This document shows, in pieces, positions 47,359-59,699 of a stretch of 64,000 bases of DNA (its first letter is position 1; each line of letters opens with the position of its first letter). The notes below the pieces were generated by a model, which was not told where the DNA came from, made no database searches, and was given only the letters and a program-made list of their open reading frames with translations. The position numbers and the translations under genes are program-made. Where the stretch lies: assembly GCA_028023455.1 (NCBI GenBank), contig JAQFVV010006216.1, positions 1,765,445 to 1,829,444 on the forward strand, in the 5' to 3' direction. The DNA comes from Epiperipatus broadwayi (taxonomy: Eukaryota > Onychophora > Udeonychophora > Euonychophora > Peripatidae).

Positions 47359-48450
47359 ATGGAAGAACTACAAGGGGAAAGTAAATCATCGAGTGGTAGT
47401 ACCAAACCGTCAGACACAGCAAATGACCATGAAGTTGCCTTTAAAGAAAGGTCTAATGAAGGGAAAAGCAGTAGACAGTCAAAGAGAAACAGCAAGCAGG
47501 GACGTTGCAACAAAGATGAGAAATTTTACACGATCCTTGAGGAAATGAGGGACAATAGAAAACTGATGCTGGCTATGATGGAGCGGATGTTGAACATTCA
47601 AGAAAGGTGTATGGGAGTTGACCGTAAGTCAGATCAAACAAAGGAATCATAAAGCAACCCAAAGAAGGAGGATGTTCAAACCAGACCAAAAAAGTTCGAA
47701 AGTCAGAGCAGGGAAGACAGTAAAGAAGAAAGAACGAGCCAGAAGGCAGAAGTTAATAATGAGGAATCATATCTGCAGATTGAGGAGAGGATCAACCTAA
47801 AGTACCAAAGGCAGCAGGGAAGATCGCTATTAAGGAAAATGAAATAAAATTAAGGCAGACAACAAATCCACAAATAAGGATGGGTAATATACCATATTAT
47901 AGGTCGTCTATCCAAATCCAGATATTTAAAGATGAGCACGGGGAGTATCCAGCCATCCATTTAGATAGTATTAGGGAATTTTTCTGCTTACATCCAATGG
48001 CTGAGAAGGAAAAAATGATGCTAGCCTGCCATTATCTAAGGGAATCTGCGAAAGCTTGGTGGAAATTATTGAACAATCCACTGACCATGATTCAAGGTTA
48101 TGAAAGGGCCCTCCTAAAGAAATATTGGAGTGAGGAGAGACAGGAGGGAATTTTACACAGACTCTCCAATCAGAAATACCATGAAAATAATAAACAGAGT
48201 TACACTGCATTCTTCATTCACCAAGTGACGGTACTTAAATCCTTGACTGCTTTCAAATACAGTGAGCAACATATTATCCGGCTTATTGTACACAATCTGC
48301 CCACGTAAATACAAAGAATGATGATAGGAATATGCCCCATGTCATTTGAGAAAGCTATCAAACTTTTAAACCAGATAGATTATAGAGATTTGTCTCCAAC
48401 AAGAAGACAATGGGATCAGGGTCATCACAACCTAGACAATTAAAACCATA
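47359..48450 (+). pseudogene. Gag polyprotein remnant (retrotransposon gag domain)
   Basis: The ATG at 47359 opens MEELQGESKSSSGSTK with a low-complexity, K/S-rich N-terminus, then a helical part (YTILEEMRDNRKLMLAMMER). After frameshifts near 47650 and 47850 the frame at 47880-48308 holds a recognisable retrotransposon gag (capsid-like) domain: MAEKEKMMLACHYLRESAKA then WWKLL, followed by YERALLKKYWSEERQE and YTAFFIHQVTVLKSL. The W-W pair after the hydrophobic helix and the KYWSE..Q block are typical. It ends with a stop at 48306, and weakly readable sequence continues to about 48450. No zinc knuckle is seen. Gag would package element RNA in the cytoplasm. Confidence 0.8.
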
Positions 48451-48708
48451 TATACCTTCGGACCCAGGGAGATCATAGTGGACACACATAGTTCAGGGTA
48501 CCCAGGTAAATGACCATAATTTTAAATATAGATTTACGAGTAACGAATAACGGATATTAATAAACTGATGCTTGATAAAATGTATTGTTTTATGCCCATG
48601 TTCAAATTCAAATTCTCACCCAGACTGTTCTCTGAAGTCAAATGACTTTGTAAGTCGATGCAGGTTCGGTAATATATGTATAAACATTTTTTATTGTTTT
48701 TTTTTTTT

Positions 48709-48722
48709 AAAGTGGGAAGAAA
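48709..48722 (+). promoter_or_regulatory. Polypurine tract before the right LTR
   Basis: AAAGTGGGAAGAAA directly abuts TGAAACAG, the start of the right LTR. This is the expected place and composition for the plus-strand DNA primer. Confidence 0.8.
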
Positions 48723-51168
48723 TGAAACAGTTCGATCAGAGAATCGATCTTAGTTTCATGGTTTTTTTTTTGTTGTTTTGTTGTTTTCAAATTTTGGTAT
48801 AGCAGATTTGGTACAAACCATTATTTCGTGCAATGGGGCTTTGTTCATCCAAGCCACATAAACTTAAATTGTGTGTGCCATATTTTATATAAATAATTAA
48901 ATAAATCCCTTATATAAATATTGTAAGTAGTAAAATATATATATCATTGTGTGTGCATGGTTTGGATACCAATATAACATTATTTTAAAAAAAAAGAGGA
49001 AGTTTCATTGCGTGAATGATTCTTAATTTTAAATAGTTAATACTTGTACAGATTTAGTAAAAAAAAAAAAAAAAACATTTCAATGTACCGACTGAATAGT
49101 GAAAGTAAAAATTGCTGGAGGCCAGAAAATCAGGGAAGGCGGAGTCCAAAATGAGTGACAAATAACCAGTAGAATTGTGGGAACTTTGGCCATTTTTAGA
49201 TTGCATCATTCAGATTGCATCATTCGGATTGCATCATTTTAGATTGCATCATTTTGGATTGCATCTTTTTTTTTCTTCTTGACAACTCCGCAAAAGGAGA
49301 GAGCAGCAGAGTAAAAATTGGAGAGTGCAGTATTAAGAAGTGACCTGTAAACTTAATAATGTTGGGCTAAGTCCAGGAAGCTGATCCCTGTCCTGCCGAT
49401 GAAACCTTCTTAGCCTGCCGAATATCATGTGCTGTAGTTCCAGTTTTCCAACTTTCATGTGCCTATAGTTCCAGTTTCCAACCCTAAATTTTGAAAGCCA
49501 ATATGTCATTATAAGAAAACCAAAATGCGCGCCTACGTTCTGAGCAATCATCATCGCAAGGAACGCGTCTGGACAAAGAAAGAATGGTAAATCTACTTTA
49601 CATGAACTTTTCACTTTCTTTTAACGTCAGTCCCTTATATAATTAGGTTTTAAATTTGTACTAAGTATGCTAAATATTTGTTATTTTTCTTTCCTTTGAT
49701 AAAATGTGTACAGTAAATCTGTAAGTAAACGTATCCCTTTCCACCTTTTATTTTTTTTTATTTTTCTTTTACTCTAGTCTTAAAACAACAATTTGCTAAG
49801 TCTTTATGTTTATGATGATTTTAATAAATATTTATTCATTATTATATATATATATTTTGGTTTAAATTGAAGTATGTATTATAGTTTTAATTAAGGATGT
49901 TTTATTCTATGCCACCGGGTAGTTAATATCTAAAACCGATTTTATCTATTTAATTGCATGCTTTCTGATACGAGGGGGGAAATAATAATCAAGGGTAGCC
50001 ATTAGTGTGTTTACTACTTTCCGAACAGTCAGAGGGGAGTATGAGATTCAGAGTGTAATTAATTAATAGTTAAACGTATGATTCTTTGAGCCTACTATGT
50101 GGTTTAAAATTACTTTGTCAGACAATTACGTGGGAAAAGTATGGAGGAATAAATAAAATCTTATATATTTATAATTTTGCTTCGAGCATTCGTTCACAAT
50201 GTTACTGTTTTAGTGCTATTTTTGCTCCCTATAGCTTGATTTGGTGTCTCGTCTGTATCTTCAAACAAGGGAGAGAGAAATTCTCCTAGCCTCATCTGGG
50301 GTATAAAGACTTGCCAAAGTACAAGCTGCCCAGTCTTCCATTAACACACCGCAATCTATTATTTCTGATTATTATATTTGTCTTGAATAGCAGCCAGTCA
50401 CATCACCCCTACATTGGAAGATATAAGCTTATTCCCCATCTCCGTAATACGTGATGGTTTGATTTGTTTTAAAACCAACAAGGCAACCTTAATTTAATAA
50501 AATAATTTAGTGTAATAAGGATGAAACATTGAAGTTTTATTTTACTTTGACTTTCATATCTTTCGTACCTAATTAAACACGTAAACAAATTAATTGTTAA
50601 GTTATGCTAGTATTATATTTTAAAAAAGAAATCATTTGTGATATTGCCTACACTGGTCATAGATAAATGGTTATAAAGCCAACCAAAATATCAATGCAAT
50701 GTTGTCCATATATATATCCATTAAAGGCTAGAAGTAAAATAAATAATATTGTATATAACAAGTAGTTGTATTGTATGTAAATTTTAGCCAATAGTGAGAA
50801 TAATTATTAAACATTTGTGTAATCTAGTTTCATCTCTCTCTTCATTAAATAGTTATTTCACCATCATTTGATTACTATCTGTATTGACAACACAAGAATA
50901 TATATATTGTATTGATTGTATATATCGTTGAGCATCCACCACACAGTTATATATATATATATATATAAAAGTTAGTCAGAGTTATTGTCTGTGTTTCCAC
51001 CGAGCTAGTGTTAGGCAATACCATGTACTATGGATTCTGTTATACCTCAGTCATTTGTGATCAGGGTTTGGGTTTGAACTCAGTTTAGTTTCGGATTTAG
51101 TTCTGGAGTTGGTCTGGGTTCGAAGTCGGGTCTGCGTGTAGTTGATGGGTTGCGGTTGACCGGTACAG
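48723..51168 (+). repeat. Right (3') LTR, uninterrupted copy
   Basis: About 2.45 kb, starting TGAAACAGTTCGATCAGAG and ending TTGACCGGTACAG. It lacks the 415-bp array, having an AT run followed by TTTTGGTTTAAATTGAAG at that place (about 49840-49880). It therefore preserves the pre-insertion state and shows that the array joined the left LTR later. Confidence 0.9.
49333..49614 (-). CDS. Antisense 93-codon open frame in the LTR, right copy
   Basis: Same length and start as the frame at 42666-42947, with scattered replacements (for example FFLRPDAF to FFLCPDAF, and LEPQH to LELQH). Function unknown; possibly only an open frame in a low-divergence pair. Confidence 0.25.
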   Translation of the reverse strand: MKSSCKVDLPFFLCPDAFLAMMIAQNVGAHFGFLIMTYWLSKFRVGNWNYRHMKVGKLELQHMIFGRLRRFHRQDRDQLPGLSPTLLSLQVTS

Positions 51169-51298
51169 TATATAATTTATAATAAATTCTATACCTCTAG
51201 AAATGAGGATAGATTTATCATAAGGAAAAATAATTATGATACAAGTTCAAGAATTATGATACAAATTAAAACAATATCGATGAAAATGAACAAGCAGC

Positions 51299-53073
51299 CA
51301 GTTTAAATGAAAAGCCCAGCTGTTCCAAAAAATGTAAACTTGATCATCAGTATATGGATGAATATATGAATTATGGTTTTACATGGATAAGCAATAGAGA
51401 TTACTCAATACTATTGTGTTGTGTATGTGGACTTAAACTTGCTAATAATGCAATAACTCCTGTAAAATTGAAATGAGAATTTATAATTAAGCATGTAAAT
51501 CTTAACTCAAAAAGAAAATATTTTTTTGAGACTTTTAAATAAGAAAAATAAAAGCAATGTATTTAAAAGAAAATGTGAAATTATCAGATAAAACTAAAAT
51601 AAAATACAAAATAGCAAAATTAGTAGCTGTGAAACAAAAACCACTTCCCATAGTCAGTCACTAATTTTACCAGCATGTTATAAAATCACCAATATTATGT
51701 TTGAGGAAAATCGAAAAAAATGTAATGAGAATACCTCTCAAATAATACTATTCAAAGAACAATTGGTATGACATGTGCCATTGAAGGCAGTCTTGGAAGT
51801 AAATTTCACAATACTTACTTTGCTTTTCAAATTGATGTATCTACTGATATCAATGGAAAAGCCACTTTACTTGGATTCATTAGATTTCTTAAAGAGAACT
51901 GGAATAGTCAGTGAATTTTTTTATTGAAGAAAGTTATAACAAAGAATGATGGCAGAAGCCATTTATAACAAAATTAATCCTTACTTTGAATGTTTAAATT
52001 GGACCTGGAAACAATACATAAAAATTTATACTGAAGGAGCTCCACCAATGGTAAATAGGCTCAATCAAAGGATTTGTGACATTTGCAAAGCAATAAAACT
52101 GGGATTTATTTAATAAATCATTCCTTCTTATATAGGGAGGCATTTATTGTAAAAATATTATCACATAATTAGACAGTGTTCTGACTAGTATTGATAGCCT
52201 AGTAAATTACATAAAAGTGAGAATTGTGAAATCTCAAATTTTTAATCAAATGTGTTTAACGATAGAAGCAAAATATGAAGGTTTACTTTTTCATAGAGGA
52301 ATCATGGCTTTCTCAAAGAAAGGTGCTTTCCTGTATGCTGGAACTGAAAAAAGAATTGTTTATTATCTTCAAGCAAGAACATATGTTTCACACAAGATTT
52401 TAAGAATGATATGTGGAGGACTATTTAACAGATATTTGTAATTATTTGACCACTGTCAATATGACCATGCAAGGTGCAAATAAAAACATCTTAATATCAA
52501 GAAACAAACTATCAGCTTTCTATAAGATCATTCTTTGAAAAAAAAATAGAAGAAAATAATCTTACCATGTGTCCATCTGTGCACAATAATAGCATTGATC
52601 TGTTTTCTTGATAACAGAACATTTATATCAATGTTGGACAGCAATGTAAGTAATATTTTTTTTCTCTGGACACAGACAAATATGAGTGAGTAGGAATCCA
52701 TTTTCAAAAGAATTACCTAAAAATTTTGAATTTAATGTGCCAGAGGAAGAGGAGCATCCTTGCTTGGCATCTGACTGTACTTTGAAAATCAAACATGCTG
52801 AAATAAGTCTTGATGAATTCTGGATATCTGTCCAACATGAATATATACCAATATCAAAAAAGCCACAAAAATTTTATTATGTTATTCAACTTCATATTTA
52901 TGTGAAGTAAGATTTTCCATGTTAACAAACATAAAAACTAAAAACAGTGAATGGTTAATAAATTTAGAGGAAGAAATGAGGGTAGCCTTGTCTTGTATGC
53001 ATTCCAACATAAAAGAAATATGTAAAAAAAAAACATCAGGCACAAGTTCAGTATTAAATGAGTTACTCGAGTA
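51299..53073 (+). pseudogene. ZBED5-like hAT transposase, degenerate
   Basis: Readable parts in order follow this transposase family. A BED-type zinc-finger region reads MDEYMNYGFTWISNRDYSI then LLCCVCGLKLANNAITP (near 51350), with the paired cysteines. A linker reads YKIAKLVAVKQKPLPIV. The central RNase H-like fold gives KFHNTYFAFQIDVSTDING, with the first acidic residue region, and YIKIYTEGAPPM (family pattern TDGAPAM, here E in place of D). A helical insertion reads YEGLLFHRGIMAFSKKG. The C-terminal dimerisation region reads SLDEFWISVQHEYIPISKK and LINLEEEMRVALSC. Many stops and frameshifts make it inactive. Intact relatives are known both as transposases and as domesticated vertebrate genes. 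Confidence 0.87.
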
Positions 53074-53251
53074 AAAAAAATTTTTTTTCTGTAAATATTT
53101 TTTTTAGTTAAAAATTATAATTATATGATTATAATTTTTTCAATAAATATTAAAATATAACAATAAATATTGATTTGAAACAACTGATGGAAAACTTATT
53201 TCATTTCAACATAAATAAGTGTTCCACCTAAAAATTTTCTTCACAACAGCA

Positions 53252-53282
53252 TTCCATTCTTTAGAAAAGTTGGGAATCACTG
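53252..53282 (-). repeat. Right terminal inverted repeat of the hAT element
   Basis: The minus strand begins CAGTGATTCCCAAC. The adjoining TGCTAAAA (53283-53290) echoes TGCTAAA at 41514-41520 on the far side of the element, 11.8 kb away. Confidence 0.72.
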
Positions 53283-53290
53283 TGCTAAAA

Positions 53291-56200
53291 GATAAATTTG
53301 TCTCATAACAAGGATACCAATAATCCTAAATGATTTATTATTTGAATTCAAATGCTTACAGTTTTCAGTCAGATTAGCTTTTGCATCATAATAAATAAAT
53401 CTCAAGATCAAATTTTCACAGTTACAGGCATTAATCTGATAAATCCATATTTTTTTCATAAGCAAATGTAGGTTGCATGCTCACAAATATCAAGTATTAA
53501 AGAATTTATTAGTCCAACCTGCTGATGGAACCAATAATATTGTTTATAAAAATGCATTACAATAGATTACAAATGCTAGGGAAGCCACGAATACAGAGCT
53601 AGTTCAATTATAAATTTAAGTAGAAATTATAATAAGGTAATCTAAGAACCTATGAGAATTTTAGCATTAAAATGATTTTTAATTGATTATTTTTTATGTT
53701 TATGTGTTTATGAATATGCAGATTTAAGTTGTTGTTTTTTTTTAAAAAAAAAAAGAAAAAAGATTGAAAAGTAAAATAAATGATAAAAAGAATTATTTAA
53801 AGTATTTATTTATCTAACTAAAAAAAAAGAAAAAGAATGGGTTAAAAAATCATAAAAACGTATTTAATGTAAACAAATTATCGAATTTTGCTTCTTTTTT
53901 TGCTTATAAGATTAAAAGAATTTCGTTATTTTTAGAGTTAATTAAATGGGGAGGGAAAAGCAATTACACAATATAAATTTACCTTACAACTTTATTTTTG
54001 GAATTGATTATTTAATGGAATAAATATTGAATAGATTGGTTAAAAGTTAAAAGTATGTGCTCAAATAATTGACAACATTACAAGTTTTATTTTAATGCTT
54101 CAATCAATATAAGAGGAAAAAGTTTCCAATTACGATAACAGTCAACACAAAATATACTTAATCGTTTATTAATATCAAACTTTTTTTTAAAATGCAATAA
54201 TAATAAAATCTGTCCAGTTTATTGACAAATAATAATTAACCCGAAATCAGTTGTCTAAATGAAACAGAGATTTTTTTTTTAAGATCCTACAATAAACAAC
54301 TTGTAAAATGTCAATAAATTCCAATAAATTGTTTTTTTGAGATCAAAGGCTTACAAAGTTATTTAATAAATAAAAAAATCCCTTAAAAGTTAAAAATGTA
54401 TTTTATATACATGTATGTGAATTAATGCATAGACATCACAAATCTTTATTCAAAATTACATAGCATTTTTACAAAGTGGCAGATATTGAGATGAATTGGA
54501 ATGCAGAATTTAACGATCAGTAGTCAACACTAAATGTGAAGTTATTTTATATGTGGTAGGTCAAGATATGTAGTTAATTATTAATCTTTTTTTTTAGCTT
54601 TAAAATAAACTTCTCAATAATAGTATGATGATATTTTAAAAATACATACTAAAAAATAAAAATAGCAATAAATCTGAATTATTGTTATATTATTTTATAA
54701 CAACATAATAACATGATAAAAAAAATTAAAAGTTTAACTTGATTTAATATTTAAAAACAATGTTATTGAAGAACTATATTTATATATGTTTGTACACCAT
54801 CATTATTATTTAAAAATAACTTCCTATACTAGCATAATTGTATTTGAATGTAAATATGCAACTTTTTTTTTGTCATTACTTATCAGCAATCTTAAGTTAT
54901 TATATTGTAGGAGAAACATTAAAATGTAAAAAATAATGTTGAGAAAATGTTCATTTTCTAAATGGAAAAAAGTAATAATGATAAAAATTATATTAGAATT
55001 CTAAGACAAAAATAAACACCTTAGCTTGTTTTATTATATTATAGAATGCACTTCTATTTTCAATACATTATTAATCAAATATCTTCTAATCCATTGCAAA
55101 AGTTTTGGAAATTCTCTACAATTGTATTCTTTCATAAAATTCAAATTATTTTTTGAACAAATATGATACAGATTCAATATTCACAAATTAGAGATGGTAA
55201 ACTATGCATAAAATAATATATGTATTCTAAATCAAATAAAAATAAAATTTATTATACTTTTTGCATTACTTTTCATTATTTTTTCTTTTTTGATTTTAAA
55301 GACATATCCAAAATTGAATTTTATAAGTTTTTAAAATTAATCTCTTCCTTTTTTGCTTATATTTCAAAACCACTAAATTAACATGCTAAAAATACTTCAA
55401 GCAATAACAATGATACTTTTATTATATAGCTTTGTTAGTAAAGCAAAATTTCCAGTCATCTAATTGTTAGTATTTAAAAAAAAAAATTCTGGAAGTTAAT
55501 GTTTATAGCAAGCAAACATATCAAAACTTGATACTTAAATGTTAATTTACTTTATAAATCATTTTAAGAACTTGTATAAGTCTTAATTGTTTTAAAAGCC
55601 ATTTTAATATTTTCACTGCAGTGCTTTAAAAACCATATATGTAATTATAGATAACTTTCAATTGCTTAAATTAGGGATATTTTTACTCTGAATAATAATA
55701 AATTATTGTTAGAATATTAAGAGATAAAACTATCTTCAGAGGTACTAGTGTGTAAATATCAATGTTAGAGTTAAACATTAATAACTGAGTTTGAATCTTT
55801 AATGATCATTATCACTATTTAAATTACTTGCTTTTAAAAATGCATTTTATTTAAGTTGTTTGCTAAAAAAAGTATATTTTTCTTAATGCCAATTGTAATA
55901 AAGATTAAGTCAACTAAATAAGTTTTATGTAATTAATTAAAAAAAATAAAAAACAATAATTTATTAGTAAAAGCTTTTAATTTTAAATTTAAAAAAACCA
56001 TTAGTCAATGTGTGTGAGTGTGCTTGGTTATAAATTTCAACTTCCTGGTTACAATATTAAAAGTTATTCTTAAATATTTATTTCAAAAAATCTTATTTAA
56101 AAAAAATATTCTAAGAATTTCACTTTTATCAAATATTGTGTAAGTATTTGAAAAGAATAATATAAATTAATGTTCTATTTAAAATAATATTTATTTTATA

Positions 56201-57640
56201 ATATTTTATTTTATTTTCATTATAATAATTTTTTGTTTTATAAATAATTGTCTTAAAATGTAACATTTCAATTAAAGACTAGACAATTATGTAAATGAGT
56301 TTATTTTTAGCTATGCCTCTCATGATACCAATTACTCTTTAAATTCTAATGAATTAAAGTCAAGAAACGGGTGGATCTAAATATCAATTTCATCCAACAA
56401 AATCAGTTACATGATCAACAATAGAGGAAAACTTATACACATGTTCTTACTTACTTGTTACTTATTACTTTAATACTTTCTATTTGACATGAGTGATTTT
56501 TACTGGGGGAATTTACTTGAGTATTAATTAATTTTTATTCAGTTTAATTGCTTATAACAAATTTTTATATTTGCTTAAAGTTAAACATGTACTACTAATT
56601 AATTTTGACCAGGCACTGAAGTTCTAAGCTGAAATTACTAAAAGGTTAAAATCTACATAGCCAATAAATATAATGGAAATTTTATCTATATATTTAATAA
56701 TAATTGTTGAGTGATTTCTATATAAAATGTAAATTTAGAGGAAATTTGGAGACTCATCATTATTACATTAGAACTTTTATTAAATGTCATTTTCTCGTTA
56801 ATAGTAGACAATATTTCAACTCAATATTTTATATATCAGAATATTAAGACTCCTAAAGACTTTATGCTATGGTTGATATTTTTAAGCAGTTCTTAATATT
56901 GTAAAAATATTTCTGCTAATAACTGTATAAAATGCCAAAAAAAAACCAACAACTTACAAATGTTTTAAATATTCTTAAGCAATGCATATTTAGAAGTTCC
57001 TTTATTTTAATATTATCATATCTTAACATCATGATTTTCTTCAGAATAATTCATCTTTTAACAAATAGACTATTTAAATTCCAGATAGAACTTGTTTAGT
57101 GATAATGGAATTTAGTAAATTTCTTGCTTTATTTTGAAATGACATTTATTTATTTACTGTTATCTTAGTGGAAGAATAAAAAACATTCACTCACAAAATT
57201 TGGTCATATCTATTTCAGACTAGAGATAGAAAAATATTTCCCAAGTCCGTGAAAGTAAAGTGTTTGACTTACTCTTTTGAGTGAAAATTATTGCCTGATT
57301 ATTTACTTTTAAAATAATATTGTACAATACTAATGAAATACTTATTCAAAAGTTACTGCGATTATCACCAAACAATGTTTCATACTAAATAACTGGAACA
57401 GTTGTATACTCTAGGAATAAAATATATACTTGTTAAATTACTATTCACATTTATCATATACTTATCTTGTTTTATTACAAATTTTATCTACTATATGTCT
57501 CATTATTATCATTATTATAATTATAAAATCTGCTCTCCAATAAATCCTTGCATTGTGTCCAAAGAATATATGCTTCTGAATATTGTTGTTGGTTTAAATT
57601 TTCCAAACAATTACAGTTAGTTAATTTTTATTAAATATAT
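53291..57640. other. Long AT-rich stretch without recognisable genes
   Basis: About 4.3 kb was read on both strands. Only short AT-driven frames and poly-A/T runs were found. No RNA, repeat family or domain was recognised. Confidence 0.5.
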
Positions 57641-57844
57641 CATCATCAACAACCATTATCAATCCACTGCAGATGAAGGTATCTCCAAGCTCAATCCATC
57701 TTTTCCTATCTTTAGTTTCTCTTTTCCACATCACCCCTGCACACTTTCTTATTTCATGCATCCATCTCACATGGGGTTTCTTTCTGCATCTTTTACAATC
57801 TCTTGGAATCGAGTTTAAAATTTCAATTGGTCATATATTATCAT

Positions 57845-59490
57845 TTCTTCTAGCAATATGTTAGGCCCAACTCCAGTCTTATAATTTTTTCAATGAGATA
57901 AGTAACACCTGTTTGTTCTCTTACCCATACACTATGTTTTCAATCTCTTCTTGTTACTCCCAACATGCATCTCTCCATACTTCTTTGAGTGGGCTGAAGT
58001 CTCTATATTGCTCTTCTATTAAGTGTCCAAATCTCAGATCCATAAGCAAAAATGGGCAAAACACATTTATTAAAAACCTCTCTTTTCAAACACATAGGCA
58101 TATTTCCTTTTAGTATCAAGTTATTTCTACCAAAAGCATTCCAACCAAGTTTAATTCTATGATTAATTTCATCCATTATGTTTCCAACTGTATTAATAAT
58201 CTGACCAAGGCATTTGTAACTGTTAACTTCTAACTCATCATAATCAATCTTTATTTTCATATTTTCAGAAAATGTATTAAACATTATTTTAGTCTTTTTA
58301 ACATTTATCTTTAGTCCTACTTTCATCTGATAACTCCTGCAACATTTCCTGTAGCTCTAAAGCATTATTTGCAAAAACAACTACATTACCTGTAAAATCT
58401 AAATGACTTAAATAATCTCCATTTCCTTTCACTCTTTTAGCTTCTCATTTTAATCCACAAAATACTTCTTGCAGCATGGCTGTAAAAAGTTTTGGATATA
58501 TGGAGTCACCTTGTCTTACATCTTTTTCAATGTTGATTTTCCTACTATCATTATGTAATCTAATTGTTGCTGTTGCATTTTTATAAATATTCTTTAAAAT
58601 ATGACAATATCCTGGATCTAGACTTTGATGATCCAATGCTTTAATCACTGAAGAAATGTGTATAGAATCAAATGCCTTTTCATAATCCACAATTCCTAAT
58701 AATAATGGCAAATCATATTCATTTGCCTTTCTATAACTTCTCTCAATACCTGGAAATGATCTACTGTACTAAAACCACCTTTAAATCCAGCTTATTCTCT
58801 TGGTTGGTAGAAATCTAGAGTTTTCTGTAGACGAGTTGTAATTATCTTAGTAAAAATTTTGTATAAAACAGATGAAAGACAGATAGGTCTGTAATTTCTA
58901 ATATCTTCTTCATCATCTTTTTAAAATATTAATATTAATACTGCATTTTTCCAATCATCTGGTACATCTTTATCATTTAGACATTTGGTATATAACTTTG
59001 TTAAAAAATTCTATTTCTTCACATTATAATTCCATCATTACCTGGAGCCTTCCCTTTTTTCATAAATTCAATTGCATGTCTCACTTCCTCATTCAAAATT
59101 CAGGGCAATTCAGAAGATATAATAGGTATAGGAAGCACTTGTTCTTTATTACTATATAATTCTTGATAGAAGTCTTCTACACATTTCATGATGTCATCTC
59201 TCTTTTTAGTAATAATGTCATCCTTTTTTTCTTATTGCAAATATAAATTTCCTACCAATACCAAAATGTTATTTTACACTCTTTAGACTTTTATTCTCTC
59301 CTACAGCATTCCTTGCTAGTTCACAATTATACTTTCTTATATCATTTTCAACTCTTTTCTGCACCATTTTCAAAATTTGAGATATTCAACCTTTTTTAAT
59401 GCATCATTATTGTATATACTCATATTCCTTCTTTTCTTCATAAATTCTCTAGTCTCAGTAGAAATTTTATTGGTCAATTGCTTCTTTTTT
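57845..59490 (-). pseudogene. LINE reverse transcriptase region, copy 2, broken
   Basis: The readable blocks are GIVDYEKAFDSIHISSVI (near 58680), DVRQGDSIYPKLFTAML (GVRQGD block, G changed to D), DFTGNVVVFANN and VGLKINVKKTKIMF. The second catalytic block, FSDD in copy 1, reads FTGN here, so both aspartates of the active-site pair are lost. Frameshifts separate the blocks. A conserved C-terminal ..FAYGSEIWTLNRRAI block is present at about 58005-58050, which copy 1 has lost by deletion. Confidence 0.85.
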
Positions 59491-59699
59491 CTACCAGCTA
59501 TCTTTGATGCAGTTTTTAAAAAGTGTATCAGTTATTTTCCTATTAATGTCATTCAAATCTGAATCATGTTCAAAATCTACTAATACTTGAAACCGATTTG
59601 TAAGTTCTAATTTAAATTCATTAGAATGTTTCTGAAGATTAGGAATATCAACTGTAAATATTGTTTTTCTTAATAATTTTTGTCTCTCTAGTTTTGCAT

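Larger units (their letters stand above)
42066..51168 (+). mobile_element. LTR retrotransposon with very long LTRs, nested in the hAT element
   Basis: The order is the left LTR (42066-45968), a primer-binding-site-like motif (45980), a leader, a gag remnant (47359-48450), a polypurine tract (48709-48722) and the right LTR (48723-51168). The left LTR is longer only because a tandem array sits inside it. The LTRs are highly similar, with occasional substitutions. No protease, RT, RNase H or integrase was found in the 2.75-kb interior, so the element was non-autonomous or has lost pol. TATAT flanks both ends as a possible 5-bp target duplication, which is weak evidence in AT-rich DNA. Confidence 0.87.
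41521..53282 (+). mobile_element. ZBED5-like hAT element, split by an LTR retrotransposon
   Basis: The right end, read inward on the minus strand, is CAGTGATTCCCAAC. The left end reads GTGGTGTTTTTCAATCTGTG followed by TTCTGTGGAG. Ends of this wording (a CAGTG start with a TGTTCTGTGGA motif inside) are typical of this hAT group. TGCTAAA stands just before the left end (41514-41520) and TGCTAAAA just after the right end (53283-53290), a probable 8-bp target duplication with small losses at the left junction. The broken transposase gene lies at 51299-53073. The left part (41521-42065) is non-coding. Without the LTR insertion the element would be about 2.7 kb, a normal size. Confidence 0.8.
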
